From NCBI GenBank assembly GCA_014382365.1, contig JACNJW010000016.1, positions 1-37,422 of the forward strand: a DNA stretch of 37,422 nucleotides. Reading direction: 5' to 3'. The first letter of the stretch is position 1, and each line of letters begins with the position of its first letter. This stretch comes from SAR324 cluster bacterium (GTDB lineage: Bacteria > SAR324 > NAC60-12). Shown here piece after piece: positions 18,975 through 25,939 of this stretch. The notes under the pieces were generated by a model, which worked only from the letters and a program-made list of their open reading frames with translations, made no database searches and was not told the origin of the DNA. The translations under genes and the position numbers were made by a program.

Positions 18975-19124
18975 ATGGGACTTGTCTTAATTGGAATGCT
19001 GTTCGCTTCAATGGTTCTTTTAGGATTGTGGGAGAGGAGGAGATCAAAAAAGCGTTTCCAGGAAGCTTCACGTAAACTTAAAGATCTGGGGTCTGAGTTT
19101 CCTCCGGATGCTGAGGAACAGTAA
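18975..19124 (+). CDS. 49-residue single-span membrane peptide
   Basis: Short ORF with a hydrophobic start (MGLVLIGMLFASMVLLGLW, 1-19), a basic patch ERRRSKKRF, a helical stretch and an acidic end (DAEEQ). It resembles in layout the small CcmD- or FlhB-neighbour type peptides but shows no diagnostic motif. It ends 21 bases before a convergent gene. Confidence 0.45.
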   Translation: MGLVLIGMLFASMVLLGLWERRRSKKRFQEASRKLKDLGSEFPPDAEEQ

Positions 19125-19145
19125 ATTGTTGAGTGTAATAACCGG

Positions 19146-19346
19146 CTAGACTGCCATCCGGTTCCCCTGTGCCGTTGCCTGTTCAACTAAAATTGCAATT
19201 GCTTTGGGGCGGGAGAGGTTTTTGGCCGAGGCAAAGCTGTCCAGCTGTTTCAAAACTGACTCCGGAAGTCCTAATAGAATTTTTTTGACAGGTTCGTTAT
19301 ATTCTTTTTTCCTTCCTGCCCCTTCGCGAAAGCCACCTCTTGCCAT
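19146..19346 (-). CDS. Small ribbon-helix-helix-like DNA-binding protein
   Basis: 66 residues starting MARGGFREGAGRKK, an opening typical of short phage- or plasmid-borne regulators. Residues 20-55 (PVKKILLGLPESVLKQLDSFASAKNLSRPKAI) fit a ribbon-helix-helix layout: a beta strand, then helix-turn-helix. The longer ORF to 19523 lacks a ribosome site; the ATG at 19346 has AAGGGA 5 bases upstream. A palindrome (19448-19468) about 100 bases upstream is a possible operator. No toxin partner is adjacent, so an antitoxin role is unsupported. Confidence 0.6.
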   Translation of the reverse strand: MARGGFREGAGRKKEYNEPVKKILLGLPESVLKQLDSFASAKNLSRPKAIAILVEQATAQGNRMAV

Positions 19347-19447
19347 ATTCCCTTTTAATAACCCTCTCAATAAAAAAACATTCAAGTAATTACTTATGCT
19401 GTCGATTCTATAGATACATCTTTCAAGATGTGTGCAAGAGTTTGTAG

Positions 19448-19468
19448 AAACAGTTTGTAGAACTGTTT
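19448..19468. promoter_or_regulatory. Palindrome AAACAGTT-N5-AACTGTTT (operator or hairpin)
   Basis: Perfect 8-bp arms with a 5-base spacer, followed on the + strand by two more T. It lies between the divergent RHH-like gene (start 19346) and the 35-codon leader ORF (start 19507). Could be a dimeric-regulator site, or a weak terminator in the + direction; sequence alone cannot decide. Confidence 0.45.
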
Positions 19469-19506
19469 TTAAGACTGATTCCAACAAATAAAAACGGGAG
19501 AACCAA

Positions 19507-19614
19507 ATGAAATCTAATACCAAAATACTTTACCCTTTTCGTCAGATTGCAATTCGTACACGCTGTCTGCACCGCTTAAATCCGCAGGAGTTGATGACTC
19601 GCAAGGGTTTCTGA
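19507..19614 (+). CDS. 35-residue leader ORF upstream of serA
   Basis: ORF MKSNTKILYPFRQIAIRTR... ending MTRKGF, with GGGAGA 7 bases before its ATG. Eight bases after its stop begins a perfect 13-bp hairpin (19623-19658), and serA starts about 200 bases later. The layout resembles a transcription attenuator. The peptide has six or so Arg but only one Ser and one Gly, so it does not read as a serine-sensing leader. It may instead be an independent small gene with its own terminator. Confidence 0.4.
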   Translation: MKSNTKILYPFRQIAIRTRCLHRLNPQELMTRKGF

Positions 19615-19622
19615 ACTTTATT

Positions 19623-19658
19623 CAGCAAAACGGAAGCTCAGCTATTTCCGTTTTGCTG
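19623..19658 (+). terminator. Perfect 13-bp hairpin between leader ORF and serA
   Basis: Arms CAGCAAAACGGAA (19623-19635) and TTCCGTTTTGCTG (19646-19658) with a 10-base loop. There is no immediate U-run; T-rich DNA begins about 15 bases later (19672-19724). Stable stem, so either a terminator for the 35-codon ORF or an attenuator for serA. It could also act on the opposite strand. Confidence 0.55.
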
Positions 19659-19698
19659 CAGCCACATTTATGTCCTTTTATTTTTCTCCTCATTTTTT

Positions 19699-19724
19699 CT
19701 TCATTTTCTTCATTTTCTTCATTT
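19699..19724 (+). repeat. CTTCATTTT microsatellite (about 2.9 copies)
   Basis: Tandem 9-mer in the serA leader, within a T/C-rich tract. Copy number could vary by slippage and might change leader spacing. Confidence 0.6.
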
Positions 19725-19835
19725 AAGAGCTATTATTCACTGCTTCAATCCAGATGTTTTGCGTACTCTGCAAAAATATGGAATGATAGAATACAGCAAT
19801 TATTTTAAATGCCGAAACTGGAAATAATAAACTCA

Positions 19836-21416
19836 ATGTACAAAATTTTAGTTACCGGAGCAATTCATGAAGTTGGTCTGGAGATGTTACGTCAAGAAAA
19901 AGATCTTGAAGTCCAATATGCACCGGACCTTCCTCTTGTAGAAATACTTAAACTTGTTGCTCCGATTCACTGTATTTTAACCCGCTCTGAAACTCCGATC
20001 AGCAGAGAATTAATTGACAAAGCACCAAATCTAAAAGTCATTGCCCGGGCAGCAGTTGGAATTGGCAATATTGATGTTGGCTATGCAACAGAAAAAGGTA
20101 TTCTAGTCATCAACACTCCAGGAAAAAATACCAATTCTGCAGCAGAACTGACGATAGGTCTTTTGCTTTCTGCAGTCAGAAAAATTATTCCTGCACATAG
20201 TCACATGAATGAGCTCAAATGGGACCGTCATAATTTTACCGGAACGGAACTGCTTGGGAAAACAATTGGAATAATTGGCCTTGGTAATGTAGGACATCGT
20301 GTTGCGCGCTATGCAAAAGCTTTTGAAATGCAGGTGCTGGCATATGATCCTTATATTGCAGATGAAGTGTTTGAACGTCATCATGCAAAAAAATGCACTT
20401 GGGAGGAGCTGATTTCCTCTGCAGATGTGATAACTCTACATGTACCTAAAACTGAGGAAACAACTGGCATGATTGGTGCCGAAGAATTCAGTCGGATGAA
20501 AACCGGAGTAGTAATATTAAACTCTGCACGTGGAGGTGTTATACAGGAGAAACCTCTGCTGAAAGAATTACAGTCCGGCAAGGTTGCTGCCGCCGGAATT
20601 GACACCTGGGAAGTGGAACCTCCAAAAGAGAATCCATTTCGGCAACTGCCACAGGTCGTGATGTCACCACATGTTGGTGCATCCACTACAGAAGCACAAA
20701 TAAGAATAGCAGAATCCATTGCAATCCAAGCACCCCGTGCACTGCGTGGTGAAGTAGTGGACTATCCGGTGAACATGCCGAGTGTCCAGGTTTTAGACAG
20801 TGGACCGGTCTCGTCCTATGCCTCACTTGCAGAGAAACTGGGAGTGTTTTCCTCACAATTTATAGAATTTACTCCAACACAGTTGGAAATCCGTTTCCGT
20901 GGAAATTTAGCAAATCACGATGGAACTTTACTCAGACTCTGTTTTTTGAAAGGCTTGCTTCAGGACAAGCAGGATTTTGTGAGTTATGTCAATGCAGACC
21001 GGCAGGCAGAAAATGCTGGACTGCATATTGAAGAAAAAAATGATCCTGGTTTTACAGATTATGAGAGTGCGCTCAAATGTACACTTTCTGCATCAGGTCG
21101 GCAGTTTGCAATTGGAGGAGTGGTTTTCAGCGGACCTCATCCACGGATTACATTAATCAACAATTTTGTCTGTGAAATTGAAGCAGAAGGAATAATTCTG
21201 GCGACTACAAACCAGGATCGTCCGGGAATGGTGGGACTTGTGGGAACCTGTCTGGGTAAAAATGGAGTCAATATTGATCAGTTTCAGCTGGCAAGAAATA
21301 CACGGGGTGGTGAGGCTTTGTCCCTGATTCGCGTTGATGATGATCTGCCGGAATCTGTGGTTGAAGAAATACGACAGCAGGAAGGAATCACCTCCGTTTG
21401 TAAAATTATCCTTTAG
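19836..21416 (+). CDS. serA: D-3-phosphoglycerate dehydrogenase (long form)
   Basis: First enzyme of serine synthesis, oxidising 3-phosphoglycerate with NAD. The nucleotide-binding motif is GIIGLGNVGHRVARYAKAF; catalytic residues sit in NSARGGVIQE (Arg), TWEVEPP (Glu) and MSPHVGAST (His). After about residue 310 follow the allosteric-substrate-binding-type domain and a C-terminal ACT domain (GIILATTNQDRPGMVGLVG) that senses serine in the long form. The upstream ATG at 19809 adds nine residues; I chose 19836 (MYKILVTGAI) because family members begin near there, though neither has a Shine-Dalgarno. The long leader with hairpin suggests transcript-level control. Confidence 0.92.
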   Translation: MYKILVTGAIHEVGLEMLRQEKDLEVQYAPDLPLVEILKLVAPIHCILTRSETPISRELIDKAPNLKVIARAAVGIGNIDVGYATEKGILVINTPGKNTNSAAELTIGLLLSAVRKIIPAHSHMNELKWDRHNFTGTELLGKTIGIIGLGNVGHRVARYAKAFEMQVLAYDPYIADEVFERHHAKKCTWEELISSADVITLHVPKTEETTGMIGAEEFSRMKTGVVILNSARGGVIQEKPLLKELQSGKVAAAGIDTWEVEPPKENPFRQLPQVVMSPHVGASTTEAQIRIAESIAIQAPRALRGEVVDYPVNMPSVQVLDSGPVSSYASLAEKLGVFSSQFIEFTPTQLEIRFRGNLANHDGTLLRLCFLKGLLQDKQDFVSYVNADRQAENAGLHIEEKNDPGFTDYESALKCTLSASGRQFAIGGVVFSGPHPRITLINNFVCEIEAEGIILATTNQDRPGMVGLVGTCLGKNGVNIDQFQLARNTRGGEALSLIRVDDDLPESVVEEIRQQEGITSVCKIIL

Positions 21417-21478
21417 TGTTTACAGAGTCACATCATAAGAGGGCTGGAAAGCCAAATAATATGGAATTGAAATAAAAT

Positions 21479-23428
21479 ATGCGTTACCTCAAACCTTTGA
21501 TGGATCAAAATTTTCTGGAGTATGCATCCTATGTAATTAAGGATCGTGCAATTCCTGATATTGATGATGGTTTGAAGCCGGTGCAGCGCAGAATTCTGCA
21601 TACTATGAAAGAGGCGGATGATGGTAAATTCAGTAAAGTGGCCAACATAGTTGGTTCAACGATGAAGCTGCATCCACACGGAGATGCCTCTATTGGTTCA
21701 GCACTGGTTGTGATGGCCAACAAAGAGTATTTTATTGAAAAACAGGGAAATTTCGGTAATTCATTAACCGGAGATCCGGCCTCTGCTCCACGTTACATTG
21801 AGGCACGCCTGACTGCACTTGCTAAAGAAACCCTCTTTAATTCAGAGTTGACAGAATACGCAGACAGTTATGATGGAAGAAACAAAGAACCGCTTGTGCT
21901 GCCCTGCAAACTTCCGGTTTCTCTGCTGATTGGTGCAGAAGGAATTGCTGTTGGAATGTCTACCCGAATTTTACCGCATAATTTTAATGAAGTAATTGAT
22001 GCACAAATTGCTTTACTGAAAAATCAACCCTTTCAGCTGCTGCCGGATTTCATCAGCGGAGGTATTTTGGATGCAGGACAATATGAAGAGGGAAATGGTA
22101 AAGTACTGGTTCGTGCCCGGATTGAGATAACTGATGAAAAAATCTTAACAATTCGTGAACTGCCGTTTGGTGTGACGACGGAATCACTGATTCAGTCGGT
22201 TCAGGATGCAGTAAATAAGGGTAAATTTAAATTATCCTCGATCAATGATTTTACTGCAGAGTCTGTGGAAATAGAATTAAAAGCCACCAGGGGTATGTCT
22301 GCAGAAAAACTGCTGAAATTACTTTATGCTTTCACTCAATGTCAGGTCTCCATTTCTGTGAATCTACTGTTGATTCAGTCAAATCAGCCGTGCCAGTTGA
22401 CGGTCAGTCAGGTTTTGGAACACAATACTCTGCGTCTCAAAGGTTTGCTCAAACAGGAGCTGCTCCTGTCACTTGAACAAACCAGGCGTAAGTGGCATCT
22501 GCGCAGGATGGAAATGTATTTCATTGGTGAGAAAATATACCAGAAACTGGAAGTCTGCGATTCTTATGAGGAAGCACTTGAAGTTGTTAAAAAAGCAGTA
22601 CTGCAGATTGAATCTGTGTTGCCCTTTCCGGTTGGACAGGATGATATCGAAAAATTGCTGACGCTACAGATAAAGCGAATTTCCCGCTATGACCAGCAAG
22701 AAAGTCAGAAGGAACTTGATAAACTCAAAGTCAAAATAAGTTCTCTGAACAAATCTTTGAAAGACATTGTCCGCTACACCATAACATATCTGGACAAGCT
22801 CAAGGAAAAGTATGGTATGGATTATCCGCGCAGGACAAAAATCAAGAGTTTTGACGAAATTCGTGCTCAGGATGTTGCAGAAAAACAAAAAGTTTACTGG
22901 GATCGGAAAGAAGGATTTTTAGGACTCAATGTCAAGACCGGAAGCTCTTCATTCCTGTGTTCTGCCTATGATAAAATGGTAATTATTCGTAAAGATGGTT
23001 CCTACCAGATAATCCGTGTGCCTGAAAAACAATTCATTGGTAAAGATGCAATCAGTGTAGAAAAATTAAATCAGGAAATAATTCATAATGTTATTTACTG
23101 GGAAGGTGCAACCAAAGTCTGTTATGCAAAACGCTTCCGCGTTGAAAAGTATATTCTTGACCGTGAGTATCACCTGTTTCCCAAAAAAAGAAGTGCAAAA
23201 ATCCTTCATTTAAGCCAGGGAGACGGTATTAATTTGGAAATTTTCTTTGTGCCTACTCCAAGAATTAGAAAATCGAGTGATATCTATATTTTTGATGAGC
23301 TGGCAATCAAGGGAATTCAGGCACGTGGAAACAAAGTCTCCAGTAAGTCTGTCCAGAGTGTGAAAGTGATTACTAACCTGCCTCAGCACGAGCAGCAACC
23401 GTCTCTGCCGGAAGTAAATCCGAATTAA
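21479..23428 (+). CDS. parC: Type IIA topoisomerase subunit A, ParC-like with short C-terminal domain
   Basis: DNA-breaking subunit of a type IIA topoisomerase. The domain opens FLEYASYVIKDRAIPDIDDGLKPVQRRIL; the catalytic pair R105-Y106 is in SAPRYIEAR, and the QGNFGNSLTGDP segment precedes it. Total length of 649 residues is short for GyrA (about 875) and lacks a GyrA box, so I call it ParC. The spelling APRYIEAR and the HPHGDASIG run recall Bacteroidetes/Chlamydiae/Planctomycetes topoisomerase IV A (from memory). No ParE-like gene is adjacent; the only B subunit in the window is gyrB 11 kb away. C-terminal degenerate blades (about 480-640) are probably a reduced beta-pinwheel. Confidence 0.85.
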   Translation: MRYLKPLMDQNFLEYASYVIKDRAIPDIDDGLKPVQRRILHTMKEADDGKFSKVANIVGSTMKLHPHGDASIGSALVVMANKEYFIEKQGNFGNSLTGDPASAPRYIEARLTALAKETLFNSELTEYADSYDGRNKEPLVLPCKLPVSLLIGAEGIAVGMSTRILPHNFNEVIDAQIALLKNQPFQLLPDFISGGILDAGQYEEGNGKVLVRARIEITDEKILTIRELPFGVTTESLIQSVQDAVNKGKFKLSSINDFTAESVEIELKATRGMSAEKLLKLLYAFTQCQVSISVNLLLIQSNQPCQLTVSQVLEHNTLRLKGLLKQELLLSLEQTRRKWHLRRMEMYFIGEKIYQKLEVCDSYEEALEVVKKAVLQIESVLPFPVGQDDIEKLLTLQIKRISRYDQQESQKELDKLKVKISSLNKSLKDIVRYTITYLDKLKEKYGMDYPRRTKIKSFDEIRAQDVAEKQKVYWDRKEGFLGLNVKTGSSSFLCSAYDKMVIIRKDGSYQIIRVPEKQFIGKDAISVEKLNQEIIHNVIYWEGATKVCYAKRFRVEKYILDREYHLFPKKRSAKILHLSQGDGINLEIFFVPTPRIRKSSDIYIFDELAIKGIQARGNKVSSKSVQSVKVITNLPQHEQQPSLPEVNPN

Positions 23429-23507
23429 TGAATTGCATTTTCTGAACAGAAGCTTTAAGCTCAAGGGCTGAGACACAGTTATTAACAAAACAAGCCGAAA
23501 AAATCTT

Positions 23508-23699
23508 ATGTCAACAAAATGCCAGATTTGCGGAAAAACTCCTGCAAATGGAAATCGCGTCAGTCACGCAAAAAACAGAACAAAACGTCGTTGGATGCCT
23601 AATTTACAAACCGTACGAATTCGTCAGGCCAATGGTAACCGGAAAAAAACCAGAGTTTGTACGCAGTGTATCCGCTCTGGTAAGACAATCGCTGCTTAA
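23508..23699 (+). CDS. rpmB: 50S ribosomal protein L28
   Basis: 63-residue ribosomal protein. The opening [29 protein letters not shown] is typical, and two Cys pairs (CQIC at 5-8, CTQC near 52-55) form the zinc-binding version. It stands alone between parC and a terminator-like hairpin. Weak or no Shine-Dalgarno is visible. Confidence 0.95.
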   Translation: MSTKCQICGKTPANGNRVSHAKNRTKRRWMPNLQTVRIRQANGNRKKTRVCTQCIRSGKTIAA

Positions 23700-23712
23700 G
23701 CCGACAAATTTA

Positions 23713-23748
23713 CATTTTGCCGGAATTTTGTTAAACTCCGGCAAAATG
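23713..23748 (+). terminator. Rho-independent-type hairpin after rpmB
   Basis: Perfect 12-bp arms CATTTTGCCGGA (23713-23724) and TCCGGCAAAATG (23737-23748) with a 12-base loop, 13 bases after the rpmB stop. The 3' flank is only moderately T-rich (CTTGCCTCTT). It separates rpmB from pheA. Confidence 0.7.
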
Positions 23749-23773
23749 CTTGCCTCTTAACTCTACTGGTTTC

Positions 23774-24616
23774 ATGCTTTTCAAGGATTGTTCCCAAATA
23801 TTCACTTTGGGGCCGCAAGGCACCTTTAGTGATGAAGCCGCCCAAAAAATTCGAAATTCCGGTGTTAATGTCAGATACACCAGTACTTTTGCAGAAGCAC
23901 TGATCAAAGTGACAGAAGATGCAGATTCTGTGGCAGTAGTTCCTGTTGAGAATTCTGTTGCAGGAACAATAGCGCAGGTTCAGGATTCGCTGGTCAGTAA
24001 CAATCTGGTAATTCTTGGAGAAATCAACTTGCTGATCGAGTATGCTTTGCTGGCCAATGCAGAGCTGACACAAGTTGAAACTTGTTATGCCCATCCTCAG
24101 GCCTATGAGCAAAGCAGTGGATTTATCTCAAAAAACCTGCATCAAGCAGAAGGCCAGTTCACCAGAAGCAATGTCGATTCCGGAGTTCGATTTTTAGAAG
24201 CAGTCGCTTCAGGCAGTAAGGCTGTTGCAGCCATTGTTCCACTCTCCTTTGCAGATGACAACCAACAATGGAAATGTGCTTCTGCAATCCAGGACTATCA
24301 AAATAATACAACCCGCTTTCTGGTTGTCCGCTTACGCAAGGCAACTGAGCAGCCGGATTTTTCCCGTGAAAAAACCTCTCTGCTGGTTGAATTTCAGGAA
24401 GACCGTTCCGGTTTACTTTATCAGCTACTCAGTGTTTTTAATCTATTCCAGCTGAATCTCTGTCGACTGGAATCCAGACCCGCCAAAAACACTCCCTGGG
24501 CTTATGTGTTTTACGTGGATTTTTACAATTCTGCAGATTCAGAGGCCTGCCTTGAGGTACTCCGTGTCTCGAATTTCCGCTGTAAAGTACTTGGAAGTTA
24601 CGATTTAATTGAGTGA
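23774..24616 (+). CDS. pheA: Prephenate dehydratase
   Basis: Converts prephenate to phenylpyruvate for phenylalanine. Motifs: FTLGPQGTFSDEAA at the start, VVPVENSVAGTI, the catalytic TRF in NNTTRFLVVR, and a C-terminal ACT domain with LESRPAKNTPWAYVFYVDF, the phenylalanine-sensing ESRP motif. There is no N-terminal chorismate mutase domain, so it is the monofunctional form (about 280 residues). An in-frame TTG at 23750 exists, but the ATG at 23774 fits the family better. Confidence 0.93.
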   Translation: MLFKDCSQIFTLGPQGTFSDEAAQKIRNSGVNVRYTSTFAEALIKVTEDADSVAVVPVENSVAGTIAQVQDSLVSNNLVILGEINLLIEYALLANAELTQVETCYAHPQAYEQSSGFISKNLHQAEGQFTRSNVDSGVRFLEAVASGSKAVAAIVPLSFADDNQQWKCASAIQDYQNNTTRFLVVRLRKATEQPDFSREKTSLLVEFQEDRSGLLYQLLSVFNLFQLNLCRLESRPAKNTPWAYVFYVDFYNSADSEACLEVLRVSNFRCKVLGSYDLIE

Positions 24617-24692
24617 ATGGCATGACAGATGCGTGACTGGAGCAGAGTACAACATTTATGATTATTCTCAGTACAATTTATCCTGGAACAAG

Positions 24693-25916
24693 ATGTTTAT
24701 GTTAGTTTTGAGAAATATATTCCAAAAATTAGCAAAATTTGTGGGAATTACCATGGGCTGGTGGTTTCTCTGCGGAATTGACAGGAGTGGGAAACAAAGT
24801 AATTTTGGGATACAGGATCTGCAGACAACAAACTTGCTGCAGACTATGCCGTCGCCCTCCGAAATACCTTTAAGTTTTTACCTCTTGGCCGGTGTATTTG
24901 TTTTTTCTGTGGTTGGAGGTATTCTGTTGGTTAAGTATCTTCAGAAAAAAAAGATTCAGGAAGGACTGGAGCAAATTGCTGAGGATCAGGCACAACTTAG
25001 TCTGGACTCGGAGTTTGAAGCAAGACATGTGGAGGAAGAGGATCGAGAATTTTTAATAACACTTTGTAACACCGGTGATCCTGCAGAACTGTTGCCGGTC
25101 ATTGTGTCAGATGAAGAATTTGAAATTAAAGTTGAGGCCTACAAAAATTCTGCAAGGTTTTCAAAGTCTGATTTGGAAAAAATATACATGCTGCGCAAGA
25201 GCTTGCAGTTCACTTTTAAGAATACTGATGTGAGCTTCAGCTGTACCCAGATGCTGGAAGTCGGAACACATTTAGAATGCCATATTCGCCACAAGAACAA
25301 AAATGTTGTCTTCATGACTTCAATCCTCGATTCAAATGAAACTCAACTGTTGATCAAACCACCTACCGTTAAGCGCCGTCCGGCCAACATGAAGCAGTTT
25401 CCAGAACTGCATTGTAAAATCCGTCGTGGTAAAGATGCAGACTATGAGTTCAATTTTAAAATAATCGGACAATTGATTAAAGACATCAATGCAGTAGTGC
25501 TGAAACATACCAGTGAGATACGTAAACTGCAAATTCGGACTTCAGAGCGTTTGCCGTTGGAAACAAAGATGAATTTTCAGCTGCTGTCTGCAGAAAAGTA
25601 TGCAATGGAACAGCGCTTTGCAGTAGGAAATCTACATCACCATGCACTTTCAGGCATGATTAAGGATATGAGTACCGGAGGAATGAAAGTCCAGCTGGAT
25701 GAATTACCGCCTCAAGGTATCAACAAAGGTGATATATTTCTTTTTCATCTGCCCCATGCCAGCTTACGCAGGGATATTGCTGCTACTGTGTTGGATGTGA
25801 TAACCGGAGAGGGAGGCTTTAATCTGCATTTTGAGTTCTGTGACGTGGATATGTTGACACGCATGAAACTGAATCAATATCTGCATCGGCGAAAAACCGG
25901 AGCGCAGGCAGCCTGA
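24693..25916 (+). CDS. Membrane-anchored PilZ-domain protein (probable c-di-GMP receptor)
   Basis: About 407 residues. A membrane segment lies at 61-83 (FYLLAGVFVFSVVGGILLV), preceded by a possible signal or first span. The cytoplasmic part has a helical linker, a YcgR_N-like region (about 180-245) and a C-terminal PilZ domain with RTSER (282-286) and DMSTGGMKV (325-333), matching the RxxxR and D/NxSxxG c-di-GMP binding motifs. An in-frame TTG at 24609 overlaps pheA; the ATG at 24693 is more credible. It may control motility or polysaccharide; FliN at 16.7 kb is a candidate partner pathway. No nucleotide cyclase is nearby. Confidence 0.8.
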   Translation: MFMLVLRNIFQKLAKFVGITMGWWFLCGIDRSGKQSNFGIQDLQTTNLLQTMPSPSEIPLSFYLLAGVFVFSVVGGILLVKYLQKKKIQEGLEQIAEDQAQLSLDSEFEARHVEEEDREFLITLCNTGDPAELLPVIVSDEEFEIKVEAYKNSARFSKSDLEKIYMLRKSLQFTFKNTDVSFSCTQMLEVGTHLECHIRHKNKNVVFMTSILDSNETQLLIKPPTVKRRPANMKQFPELHCKIRRGKDADYEFNFKIIGQLIKDINAVVLKHTSEIRKLQIRTSERLPLETKMNFQLLSAEKYAMEQRFAVGNLHHHALSGMIKDMSTGGMKVQLDELPPQGINKGDIFLFHLPHASLRRDIAATVLDVITGEGGFNLHFEFCDVDMLTRMKLNQYLHRRKTGAQAA

Positions 25917-25939
25917 ATCCTACTATTTCAAACTAAAAA

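Noticed and set aside
19347..19523. 59-residue extension of the RHH-like protein
   Set aside because: It has no ribosome site and no family likeness; the ATG at 19346 has AAGGGA.
19699..19724. Microsatellite as a phase-variation switch for serA
   Set aside because: Only about three imperfect units in a non-coding leader, with no sign that copy number matters.
24609..24692. TTG start of the PilZ protein overlapping pheA
   Set aside because: The residues before the ATG at 24693 show no signal or domain and the codon is weak.
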